64,000 nt of DNA from Protula sp. h YS-2021 (Eukaryota; Annelida; Polychaeta; Sabellida; Serpulidae): NCBI GenBank assembly GCA_949752745.1, contig OX457029.1, positions 47,608,228 through 47,672,227 of the forward strand, in the 5' to 3' direction. Shown here in pieces: positions 44,137-57,800 of this stretch. The translations under genes were made by a program, and so were the position numbers. Numbering within the stretch: position 1 is the first letter of the stretch; each line of letters starts with the position of its first letter. The notes under the pieces were generated by a model. The model had not been told where the DNA came from and ran no database searches. It worked only from the letters and a program-made list of their open reading frames with translations.

Positions 44137-47100
44137 GCGTAGCCCTGATGGGTCAGAAAAGAATTGCTCCAAGAACAACCAATCAAGTTTAAGAAGTGCC
44201 AGTGCCAGTGATTCATCGCTTAGAAGTAACTCGTGCTCTTCAACCAATCATATTTCTGTCGACCAGATCGTTGGCAGAGTAAACCATGATAAGAGAAAGG
44301 CTGTCATTCCGCGTGCGAGTAGATCTGAAAGCCCCGAAAGAGGCCCCATCACAAAAGATACACAAGCTAAGTCCCCGCCCATTCCAGCGGCCGCTATGAC
44401 CAGCCATGGTTATAATACCAAAGAAGATTCGCACCACAAGCGCTCCAGTAGCGATCCCTCTGTGGTTCCCAAGGCTGAGCAGGCCCACCGCCCTGGTACG
44501 TCAACTCCTCCCCAAGGCATACCGATCCATGTTAGCCCGAAGAACCTGGTCTTGAGATTCGATGCGAGGAAAGATAATCTAAGCTTCAGTGCAATTAAGG
44601 AAAAAGACGAAGCAGAGAATCCGACAGATCTGATATCAGCTGGGTGAGTAAGGATCTTGATTTAAGCATGCAAAAACAAACGAGACAAAACGGTCTGGAG
44701 TCGCACCGGCTGCTACCTTCCAACACCTTACTCGACTAAGTAAGACTTAGCTTGCATAGGGATTGGTTGGGAGTGGGGAGAGAGGGGGGGGGGGTTCATT
44801 TGTGTAGATATACGTAATACACAGCAATTGTGTGTTTTAATAGCTATAACCGAGTTATTATCTTCCAGTAGGATGATTTGGGGCAAAACGGGTGGAAAAT
44901 TATACATTGTCTTAGTATTTTGTGTTTTAATTTGATTTCAATGTTTTCTTTTCTTTTAATGCTTGTGAGGTTTACTGTGTTTTTTTTTGTGGCTAAAATT
45001 AATGCGTTATTTTTGTTTATTTTAATTTTCAGTTTAACTTTCTGTAGTCTTTTATAGTGGTTATGCAATATAATTTCTGCTTTGTAAAAAGGCCAACTTC
45101 AGTGTGCGAAATGAACCCTAATGTGGAGGTGGCCCGCCGGGCCACGTCCATATAAGGTGAAATGGCCCTAGCTAGTTCGAATTGTCCAGTACTGACCTCA
45201 AGAAGTCACGAGGTGTCATCATAATAAAGTAAGCCGAGAGGTCATCCATACATGCAGCCGTTTCCCTCATCATCAGTTCAAGTCCTTTCTTTGAATATTG
45301 TTCACAAGATGCAAAAAAAAAAAAAAAAACATAAAAAAAACTACACATACGAAAGAGTGGAAAGTAAAAATTGAAAAATCTAGCAGTGACCTGAAGAGGT
45401 CACCAGCAATGTCCTTGAATGACCTTGGGATGAGCGCGGGAGATCGTACATCTGAATACCGAAATACGGTTTTTGTTGTAAATAAAGGACAAACCATTAA
45501 TTTAGCCAATCGATAAATAAAATGAATGCCTCTATATATCGAGAGGGCCCATCCGGTGATCACGCCACCGTTAATGTCGCACACTACAACTTTGCTTGCT
45601 CCAGTAGCGCAGCTTCCGGTGCTAACTAGAGTTAACTGTCTCTCGTAAAGACGGGGCTTAAACACACCTGTTTGAGAGCTGATTTTACTGTACTGTTAAT
45701 GACTTAATTTTTTTTCGCTAACCCATGAAAAAATTGGTGAATTTCCGGTTCCTCTCTTTCCTGACAAAGGGAAAGTGGAGAAAAGTTAAGAAATAATCAA
45801 CCCGCAAGCCTTGAAATAGCAGTTATGGCAGTGCTAGATTATTGGAGAAACTATTAAGCGCCCTCCTTCCCTCGCTTTCTAACAAAAAACAAAACACACA
45901 GGTGGTTGGGCTTGCTTAATTCAGTAGAATAACCGAGATTCAAATGAGAACGTCTGTGACTATTTCGATCGTGAAGCCGTGTAGCATGTCATTTGGGTAC
46001 CCATGTTATATAACTACATCATATATATATATATATATATATATTCCAAGGAATTGAGCACGAGTTTTACTGTGTCCGGTCTGTTTTTCGCTTTATGTTT
46101 TTTTTTTTGTTTTGTTGTTGTTTTTTTTTTTTTTTTTTGCGGCAGAATAGTTTTATTCTTTGGCTATAGATCTTAACAATTGCAAAAAGGTAATGAATTC
46201 CATGTTTTTGTTTTGCAGCCGAGAAGGTTCCATGGAAAGGAATGCAGATACTCAAATAAACGTGAGACTTTTCGTTTCTATTTTTATCCCACGCCGCGCT
46301 ATCCGGGGGCGGGGGATGTATAGAAACGCCTCGTGTCCGTCCGTCCGCAGTCCTCTTTGTCCAGGCTGTGTCTTTGTTGCTATTCCTCAGAGATTAATAA
46401 AACCCTACAGCAAGAAAGTATATAACGTGTAGTTGTGCAACGTCAGGTTTTTTTTTTTTTATTTCATTAAAAGTGTAATTTTGGCGATTTTTTGAAAATT
46501 TGGACTTTGTAATTTTTCAGAACAAGTTTGTCCGGGCTGTATCTTAGTTGCTATTCATCGTAGACAAATAAAACACTGCAGGTAGAAAGTATATAAAGTG
46601 TAATTGTGCAACGTCTGGTTATCCCCCGTGGAACGGAGGGATATAGTTTTGAACTTTCCGGCCTGTCCGTCTGTCACGCTTCAGTCTCACGCGCCTACAT
46701 GCCACATTGATAAATGGATTCGGTTCAAATTTTTCTACACGGCTTCTCTGGACCCTTCCGCAGTGCAGTGACCAAGAATTTTCCGGATCGGGCAAAAATT
46801 GACAAAATGGCGGACTTTTGAAAATCGGTACTGGACTTAGCGTATATACGGCAGTCTCACGCGCCTACAGGCCACATTAATACATGGATTCGTTTCAAAT
46901 TTTGTACACGGCTTCCCTGGATCTTTCCGCAGTGCAGTGATCAAGAATTTTCCGGATTGGGCAAAAAATGACAAAATGGCGGACTTTTGAAAATCGGCGC
47001 TGGACTTAGCGTATATACGGCAGTCTCACGCTCCTACAGGCCACACTCATGGATGGATTCGTTTCAAATTTTGAATACGGCTTCTCTGGACCCTTCCGCA

Positions 47101-48775
47101 GTGCAGTGACCAAGAATTTTCCGGATCGGAAAAAAATTGACAAAATGGCGAACTTTTGAAAATCGGTACTGGACTTAGCGTATATACGGCAGTCTCACGC
47201 GTCTACAGGCTACACTAATAGATAGATTCGTTTCAAATTTTATACACGACTTCTCTGGAACATTTCGCAGTGCAGTGACCAAGAATTTTCCGGATTGACA
47301 AAAATTGACAAAATGGCGGACTTTTGAAAATCGGCACTGGACTTAGCGTATATACGGCAGTCTTACGCGCCTACAGGCCACATTAATGGATGGATTCGTT
47401 TCAAATTTTGTACACGGCTTCTCTGGACCCTTCTGCAGTGCAGAGACCAAGAATTTTCCGGATCGGGCAAAAATTGACAAAATGGCGAACTTTTGAAAAT
47501 CGGTACTGGACTTAGCGTATATACGGCAGTCTCACGCGCCTTCTGGTTAATGGATTGATTCGTTTGAATGTTAGACACTACGTCTACCTATCCTGCCACT
47601 TTTAAATTTTGCGTGGTCAACACGCAACAGCCTTACACCGTATCGCCCACGGGGGATAGACGTACTCCTCGAGACGTAGTCAAGTTATTTTTTGATTTCT
47701 TCAAAAAAAAAAAAATTTGGCGATTTTTCACAATTTAGACTTTGCTGTATTTCAGACAAGTTTGTTCAGGCTGTGTCTTTGTTAATGTTCACCATAAACC
47801 GACTGTCTTGTTTGTCAGTATTTGCCAGCTGCCTGTAGGTCCGAACTGTGGGGCCCGCAGGAGGGAGGGTGCTGCTGTTTCCAATACAGAACATATACAA
47901 TATAATTGACTCGCAGCTCCGCACCGCCCCCCCCCCATCCCCCTCTTTACCCTCTTCAAACGTTCTTTTTCTGCAATTAGTAGTTTCGTCATTTCTATAA
48001 AAACTCGCTTAAGATTTTACATGTACCTAAGCGTACCTTCACTCATTCCGCACGGGGTTTGAAGTATAACAGTTCTGAACGCCCGCCTTCCATTGCAACA
48101 ATAATTGAACGCCTGTGGTTACCACGGCAGCAATAGCTTTAAATAAAGAGAGAAAGAAAAAGACCATTGATTAGAGTTACATGCAGCGTTACCAACACGA
48201 TCATAATCTGAAAAAAGAAAAGAATATTGATTAGAACTAAGTAAATGTGAAGTTCTTCTGGCAGTTTTGATGTCGTTTCTATCGAGGTGGCGCCATATAA
48301 TGAGTATGTCTGGTTAAGTACATTGTATGAGTTGATAATAAATTAATTGCCCTTTGTTTTCTCTGTTTATTTTCAGGATTATAAAGCAGCTGCTGCAAAG
48401 TCAGGCCCAGATAATCAGCTACGGACGCGTGACGTCACGCCGCCGCTACGAGACTTTGCGGGAAGACCTGCGTCAAACGGCCTTGACCCTTCACCTGGCA
48501 ATGTGTCCAATAATAACAAGTCTAGCAAGAGTTCCGGGGAAAAGAAGAAGAAAGGGTATTGGTACAATGTAGGTGTTTTTATGAGTCTTCCTTGAAATAA
48601 ATTTATGTTGGTATGATTTTGTTTAGACACGCCAAAGTACGTTTAAAGTAGAATATTTGAAAAGTTTTGATTTGTTGTGGAGCCTGGATACGTCTTTAGG
48701 TGTTGTAGCTCTTTGTGTAAAGTTGAAAACCCTCGGGATTCTTGACATTTTTCTTCTTTTCCAACCTTTCCCAGA

Positions 48776-48806
<31 letters not shown>

Positions 48807-51800
48807 CAAAAAAAAAAAAAACAAACAAGAGTCTGGAGGATTTTCTCTTGTGTTTCCTAATGCATGGACCTAATGGTGTATATACATTTTCGAAGTAATG
48901 AGTTGTCTGGGGAATTAAAGTGTTAATTTGATTCTGTGTTTGTAACCGCCGTTACTTGCTTTGGGAATTCAGCTACGAGTTGAAGTCGTGTTTTCTTTTT
49001 CGTAAATATCCTTTTGTCACCCACTGAATTGTATAGTTTCGTTTTGTTTATACGATTGATCAAGGATCTATCCGCGTTTTATTTTTATTTGTACTATATT
49101 TTGTTAGTTAGTGTTAAAATATTTCTATTTATATTTACAGAACAACTGGGTGAGGTTTATTTGCCTTTAAGAAATGCTCAACATTGTTCGTGTTTAGTTT
49201 TTTTATGTGTAGCCTTTGTTTAAAAAAAACAGTAAAATCGTGAACGAAATAAGAGACTTCAGTTGCAAAAATATTTCGAAGTATAAAAGTGAAAGCCCAC
49301 TTGATGTGGAGCCCAGAATGCGGTTCGCGACTTTACAGTTTATTCTTCAGTTTTAAGACAATTCCCCTGACACATTACCAAAGGTTCTGCTGCTGGTTAA
49401 GTCCTATTTTTACCGTTACTAATTTTAGTGTTTTTTTTCCTGCAATCAATCTTTTTTGCGTGCTGTTGCAACTATATGAAGAAACAGGCTCGTCTTTACG
49501 GCATCGAGTTGGAGCATGGAGGGCGGTGCTGGTATAAAAGTGTAACAAGTACCAACGCAAAGTGAAGGGATCTGCAGCAAAATAGCTCAGTGCCACCATT
49601 GGGAGAAGAATTAATGACCTGTCATACTGGAGTGCAACATAAAATGAAAAAAGAGAAGGGAAAAACACATATATTATTGTGGTTAGATTAATTAAGTTTA
49701 CATTGTGGTTAATTAGGTTTAAATAAACTCATATTTTGAAATTTTCCAGTAATAAAACCAGCCACTTGGCAGCCGGAAACGAAATAATGGTATTTTAGTC
49801 TGATTGGCACTAAACTCTTAGAGATAAGTCGTGTTGATAATTTTTTTTATCATGTGAGCAGGAGAAATCGCGATTGGCAACATAACTCTGTGGTCCCAAT
49901 TAAGCTTTTCAGTGTGTAAAAGCAAGAGTTATCAACTGTATCCAGGATATAACATGTTAGCTTATTGGACCAAACCATGTCGTTACAACGAGCTTCTGCT
50001 ATATTTAGTAACAATCAACAGCTGTAAGTGATGGCTCGAGTCAGCGCGTTCAGCAGACTTGTGCATCAGATCCTCGAATATCTCGGTGGTTAGCATGGCA
50101 AGCGCTGAATTATCCCGTGTAGCGGATATGGCGATGAGTTTTCCCGTCCGTCTGTCCCCCACTTTGTTCCCGCTCCGGGTTTGTGTAAATGCTTATCGCA
50201 GATTCTTCAGCTTTCACTTGTGGATACAGTGAAAATTTTTGCAACGATGAGGCATATTTTACATGTGTTGAGGAAGTTTTTCTGTTTAAGTCATTTCTTC
50301 ATTTCCGCGCAAACCCTCGGCAAATTTTCATCACGCGTTTCTAGAATATTCAAAGTCCACGGGGAATTTCATCGTTCGTGACGAATTTATTTTACAGGCA
50401 ATGACTGGTATATGTTCTGCGTAGTTCTTGACATAATACGAATCCATCATATATCACATGTCTATATTGCAGGACTTTTTTTCAGCGAACTTTTTATTTC
50501 CATTTTGCGATTTATTTTCATTTTCAGATAAAAATAAAATCTGGAGTCGTTCGCAGAAGGCTTAGTTCATCTCCGTACGAGATACGCACAGCGATAAGAT
50601 ATGGGCGAGATAAGGTAGTCGCGCAGCGGCTTTTAAACAAGACGTAATAGTCTAATACATGGAGAGACCCAGCGCAAAAACTACAGGTTTAATAATGCGG
50701 TCATCTTGTTGGTCAGTTGTATGAAGCTTGGAAACTTGAATTCGTAATGCTACTGGGAAGCTGGTCTTTTATAAGACCGGAAAGCATTCATTATTTTTTT
50801 TTCTTCTAAAATTCAGGTCTACTCTTAAGTTGCACTTTGTTTTCAAACACGTGCTGGTTAAGCATTTTACAGAATAATTTTGTGTTGTGTATTGCTTGAA
50901 TTCAAGTTCCAGTTCGATTTCGATCAACCGGTGGATCATAATGAACGCTTTAAATCAAAACAAAAATAATGCATATTACAAAGCTCGCTACAAGCGTACA
51001 TCTCTTGAGACATTCGTTGAAGACATAGCTTTAGTAACTTTTCGGTGTGGGTTTTAAGGGGTTTATTTACCCTAACTAAATTAGCACAGATGTGTATGAA
51101 TTAGCTGGAAGCCTGGTAATTGATACTCAACCGGTGGACCGGCCAGAGTTTAATGTGTTAAATCGGATTGTTTTGATTTAACACATTATATCTCTGTACT
51201 AATTAGTGCCATTTCACTCACGTTTACCACTGGATATAGGGAATGATTGGAAATGAGTAAGCGACTTTACCTCGAATGAACCTATTTTGGAAGTCTGGTT
51301 GCAAATTTCAAATGAAAACGCAAAGGTGTTCCACGGCTGACGAGTCGTGGCTTTGGCGTACTGTCAGATAACTTGTACGTGTTCTTCTGCACTACAGTCT
51401 CTGTATGGGGGTTCCATCATAGCTTGTAGCCGTCAACTGCTACCAAGAGATGTGCGCTTTTATGAACTAATGAACGACTAATAAACCTAACGGTTAAAAT
51501 TGCAGGTGTTTGGTGCGTAAATTTAATGACAAAATAATCCAATTTGCTTTCAGGTTTTAGTCTTAACCGTTTTTTGAAAGGTACTCCCAGTTGTGATGTG
51601 ATATTTTAATTCTTCAACTGGTTCTCGTAGGTTGTAACGGTTTAAAAGACCGAAAGTGCAACGTTTTGAGGTGGCCCGTTCAACGCTCACACGGAGGGTA
51701 ATGGCTGAAACAAGTAGGCCAGATGTGGAAGGTTAACACATAACCATCAGCTTTACCGGTGCAATTGTAACCTTAAAGTCAGATGATGTTGTTACTGATT

Positions 51801-54800
51801 GATTAACAAACCTGCTTGTTAATTTGTTAATTTGAATACTCCTGCATAAACTGGTCCTGTCAGAGAGACACTGCTAACCGTTCCTATAGTACTTCCGGCG
51901 TGAGCGGTACAAATTCTACCAGTTTGCTTTTTACTGAGTACGGCAGTCTCGTTCTACGGCGGAAAACTAAAGTTTGAAGTGTGTCAGGGTACGCAAAACC
52001 AGTCCGTGAAGTAGCCTAGATGAAATGAAAGTCAAACCATTACTTTATCATAAATCTATTATAGTTAATAAGGAAGCGAACCAAAAGCAAGATTCAGCAG
52101 GGAGGATCAGGCGATGGAAATATTTTTATCCATTTATCCATCCAAAATATGTAACAGAAATGATTTTACACACTCCAGTTCAGGACTGATGTAGGAGTGG
52201 AAGATATCGAATGAAAGTTTGTAATGCCTTATGTGGCAGCACACATAACATTTAATGGTTATATATTGTTAAATATTTCAGCGTTTCAGTCTATTTTAAG
52301 GATAATTTTTAGTATATAGTGAATGTGTTTACTGTTAGGATTATTTTTTAACATTGGTTCTTAACAAGACTCATGATAGTGCAGATCGAGTCCGCTATTT
52401 CGAGTTACGCAATGAATATAGGAAAATGGCAAATAAGACTAGCTCTGACTATTATAATAACTTGATTACGCAGTGTTCAGACCAGAAACAGCTCTTTAGG
52501 ACTGCCAATATCATTATGCACAAAAATAAACAAAACCCGCTTCCTGACGCTGAGTCTCCTGTATCACTGGCAAATACTTTTAACCAATACTTCAAATGAA
52601 AAATTGACAATATTAGAGCATCCTTTAGCTCGGCAGACGATGATCCTTTCTTGTTTGATGACGTTTTCGATGGTATTTCGCTCATCAATTTTAGACCGCT
52701 CGATGAGGAAAGCGTTCGAAAAATAATAATGTCTTCATCTCCCAAGTCTTGTGATAGCGACCCAATCCCAACCTGCTTGCTCAAACAATGTATCGACGAA
52801 CTTATCCCTATCATTTGCAGAATAATAAACTTATCAATTTCTAATAACACTTTTCCGGCCCCTTTCAACCAAGCAATCGTTTATCCTCTTCTAAAAAAGC
52901 CAAATCTCGATACTATTCCGAAAAATTATGGCCCGGTTTCCAATTTATCCTTTATATCCAAGATCCTAGAAGAGGCAATATGCCAACAGTTAAATGTCCA
53001 TCTTACCTCCCATAGTTTGGAAGAAAAGTATCAATCAGCTTACCGCAAGTGTCATAGTACTGAAACTGCCCTTATTCGGTTGTTCAATAACCTTTTGATC
53101 CAACTGGATAACCGCCAAGTTGTATTTCTCACATTACTCGACCTTTCTGCCGCCTTTGACACCGTAGATCATGAGATCTATCTACGCCGGTTGGAGTACT
53201 CCTTTGGTGTCAAAGATGGAGCCCTTGATTGGATAACATCTTACCTTCATGACTGCAGTGCACGTGTAAAGGTCGAAAGTGCATTTTCGGACTCTATTAC
53301 CTTGGATTGCGCCCTACCCCAAGGTTCCAAAATTGGACCAAGAGGATATTCTCAGTATACGAAGCCATTTGGTTCTCTGATAAAATCGCATGGACTACCG
53401 TATCATTTTTGTGCGGATGATTCTGGTCTAGAAAATGCCTTCAATCAACGCTCAGTTTCAGAACAGGGCACTGCCCTTGCTCAAGTTTCTAACGCCATCA
53501 AAAATATCGGATCCTGGATGACCGCTAATAAAATTAAATTGAACAAGGATAAAACTGAATTTTTGGTCATAACAGGTGCACGCAACGAGAAATTCATCAG
53601 TACCCATAGCCTACACCTAGACAATGACGTAGTTACACGTTCTCACGTTGCTCGAGTCTTGGGAGTGCTCGCAGACTCGCATTTAACAATGGAAGCACAT
53701 ATAAACTCGGTTGTTCGAAAGTGCAACTATTACCTACGGTGGATACGAGATGTGCGTTCGCGTTTAAACGATGATGCTGCAAAGGCACTCGTGCATGCGT
53801 TGGTGATTAGTCGCATCGATTACTGCAACAGTGTTTTAATCAACCTCCCCAAAACGCAGATCAAACGGCCTAAGCGCATCCTTAATCACTCTGCACGCAT
53901 TGTGAGACCATCTAGTGAAGAAAGTGTCAAGGATAAACTCATGGCTCTCCATTGGTTACCAGTTGAGCAGCGTATTGCGTTTAAAGTCGCACTTTTGACT
54001 CATAAAGCCCTTAACAATTCAGCACCTAAGTATATTACAGAGCTCCTTACACCTTATTCTCCATCGCGTAGCCTGAGGTCAGCCCCCAAATTATGCAACT
54101 CTTTACCATTTAGAATAAGACAAGAACGTGATATTTTAGCTTTCAGAAAACTACTTAAAACTCACCTTTTTAGACTGGCATACAATTAATGTAACTTTAA
54201 TTTTATCTAGTCAATGTTTTTAAATTTTATTATATTATTATTTATTATTTTATTATTTTTTTATTACTTTTAATTTCTTATTAGAATATCCATATTGTTG
54301 GCGCTTAGGGTTATACCATTGTAAGCGCGATATAAATGTGTTAATAATAATAATAATAATAATGAACGCCATTTCCAAGCTCACCTGTAGTAAACTAATG
54401 GTGGTCAATATACATAGTGATGATCCTGACTAACGTGTGTCATCTAAAAGCGTGAACTCAAAGTGTGGAAGAAACTGTTTTAATTTTTGTGTTCCTTTAT
54501 GTAGTGTCCCCACCAGCTTCATAAATAGCGTCAGGATCGAACTCGCATCACCAAAAATACTTGATTATCAGGCTAAAATTAACCACCAACTTGACATATT
54601 AATCTACAGTTTAAAAATTTGCCCGTAATTTTGCTGTCATTTCCTGCCAATGTATATGTTAAATTATTGATGTTTAAACCGTGTAAATAACCAAGTACAT
54701 CAGTCAACTGTTATTTTGTTTGCTTTTAAACTCTTAGTTTTAGACCTGAAATGAACTCAGCACCTTTTCTGCAGTGAGATTTTTGCATGAAAGATGGATT

Positions 54801-57800
54801 GCTTTAACTTTGATTTAAACTGTTTTTATACAAAAATCATTGTTTTAAAGACTTGAAATTTATCACAGGAGAGGTCGTACGTGTAAGAATTATTTAGCAC
54901 TTGCAGGCTTCGTTATTTATCATATTTAATAGTAGCAGCGGCAGTTTTTTTGTTTGAAGTATGGGACACGTAAAGAAGTACCGTTGTGTCCACGTATAGG
55001 TATTTATTCAGGGCTTGGTTAGTATGTTTTAGTGGAGAGTATACAAAATGTAGCATTCTCACTGGTGACTGTACTTCGCAGGATTTCAGTAAACGGGCGA
55101 ATATTGGTGATGCAGCAGTGTCCCTTCAAACAATTCACTGATGGAAATTTGGTCAAAGAAGTATATCATTTTTTTTTCAGAGCATCGTGCATAGACTCAG
55201 TAATATTAAATATGATGTGAACTATTTTTTTAATCAATGGTAAATTTTCCGAGTGTCTTGAACACAGCTTGCTGTGCTTATAAATGACAACTGAAAATTA
55301 GTTTTGAAGTCCCCACCAATGGTACGCCAGAGATCGTACCGATGCCTTCCTTCGATGTCTACCGATGTTGTTTGATTGACAGCTGTCAGTCTTGTCGTTT
55401 GATTATTTTAGGTAAAGTATAAAGAGCTGGCAAATGTGCGGTTATCTACAATTCATTTTGAGGTTATTTTATATACTTGTGTGCTAAGTTCTTCGTTGGA
55501 AGCCCTGTCTGTATCTGCTCACGTATACAGGGGTAAGATAAAAAGCTAATGTTTATTTTAAAATCCAGGAGAATTGTGGAATTTTGTTGGGCTTCTTTCC
55601 AAACAGGTCAAACGACAGATCCAAAACACTCACGAGGAGGCTAGTCACAGATTAAAAGCACACATCGGCACACTTCCGGGAAAGGTCATTGTGGGGAGGG
55701 GGGTGGGGGCGCCGTGTTGTAGAACTGATTTTAATTGTGAATTGAAAAGGCTAACATGCTATAATAAATTAGAATTAAACGAAGCTCCCGTAAATGAAGT
55801 AGGAAATGTTTGCCAAGAGGGATGTCTTTCAAATTTGCTTATCAGCAGTTTCCCAGCCATTTTACACATGGAATTTTGAAGTTTGGTACTGAGGGCCCGT
55901 ACACTGTGATGGAACTCTCTGGGTCTGAATGAGTGTACACATATCACTGAATGAGTGTACACATATCACTGAATGAGTGTACACATGTCACTAAATGAGT
56001 GTACACGTATCAGACTGGAAAATGATGCAAACATTTCTACTTTATGCGTCATCACTGAATAATTTGGTGAAAGAGTTGGTGAAAGAGTCCTTGATTAACA
56101 ACCAACTGAGAGGTACGGGCGGTTTAAGGAAATAAAATTGCATTGGCCTTTGATAATAAATAACCAGCACACTCTTGTTATAGTATTTTGTCTGTCGGAT
56201 TCTTTCATTTCTGATAAATCCCCCCTCGCTGGGTAAAGGGTGTGGGGTGAATTTTTCGTTATGCATGTAATTGCAATTAAAAACTTGTTTGTGAAGATTT
56301 CAGGTCTTAAGCTGCATACGTATGACGCCATTTGACGCCTTTATCTTGTCCTTTTGTGGAACTGAGGGTTTAAGCCAATTCAGAATCGGTTATTTTGATC
56401 CTTCGCATGGCTCAGTGCCTACAAAATAGTGTGACCTCCTCATATTGTGTACTTCGGGTCCGAACAGCCGTGACTCATAATGGCGCTTGAAAAGATTGAT
56501 TTTAATTGACAATACACAGAATTATCCATGGTTTGGTAGCTGAATCAATTGGGGTTTGGTAATTCACCTCCGGGGGAGACAGGGTACTGAACAAACTCAG
56601 TGCCTTCGGCTGACGTAATTATAATCGGTTGGTTTCTGCTGTAGAGACTTGTGTACGAAATATCAGTAAAATGCGTCACCAATACACTCATTTTCATACC
56701 CTTGCCCATTGAATTTGTTCACTGAATTTAGGCCTAGATCGTTCGAAGGATCCTCTTGAAATTTCTTTACACGTTGACCATATCCATCCCAACACTGCAT
56801 TCTCGCAGAGTTGCTGGAAGGAGACAAACGTTATTAAACTATGGCCTTCATTTATCATGTATGATTCTTTGTTTGTTCAGTTGTCAAGTGTTCTTGGATA
56901 CCCTTGCCTTTTGAAATTTCCCACCATAACAATGGCTTCCATAATTGATTGCGCTACGTCATCAGTAAATGGTCATTTGCTTTATATTTGGGTTTTGATC
57001 CTATTGTACACCAGTTTGACTGTGGTTTCTAATAAACAGCGACTGTACAAAAAAGATTATTGTTTTCAAATGAAAGTAGAAGGCAGACATGGTACGTTAT
57101 TGGACTGGGAGTCTGTGACCCCAGGACTCAGTTCTATCTTTAAATTTAACAAGAGAACATTTACCATATAGACTTGTTACTCTTCGCTTTCTAGTGACCG
57201 TTTATGATCATAGTAATTTTGCTTATTAAATTAAAAGCATTAACATTTCTGGCGTGACTTCTTCAATGCTCTAAGTGCTTTGATTATCGATTAATATGTT
57301 CGTGGGTGTTCTGCTTTCAAAAAAGTACACGTTGGAAAAGCATTTGTACGTCCTAGATATTTCAATAGATAGCTGTAACTCAAAACTTTTTAAGTTATGG
57401 TATTCGGAAGTTTGAGTTATTAACTCTGATGGTCTTTTAATAAAAGCTTTACCTTGATTCTAGCTTTCCTTTCTGTTATACTTTAAGTCTGAAACCGTCT
57501 CTGAATCCTGTGATAAAGTTATGTTAAAATGTGACATTTTCAGTCATTAACAACTAAACTTTCATTACTTTGGTGTATGTTTGATTGAGGGGGACATTAC
57601 ATTTCAGGTAGATCTTAATATACGCAAAGTAATAATATAAGGTAAATGTAATTGCAGAACATATTAAGAGGTGAAAATTAATTAGCTCAAGGAACATTTG
57701 GTATATATTCTTTTCGAGTGCACGCATTTTAGGGGTATTTTTTTTTAAGCTTGATGTAATGATGTTACTGTCTTTTCTTGAATTACCATATGTTTAAATG

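Noticed and set aside
45273..45665. 130-codon minus-strand frame
   Set aside because: It ends in poly(T)-derived Phe runs, has no domain, and lies in an intron of the plus-strand gene.
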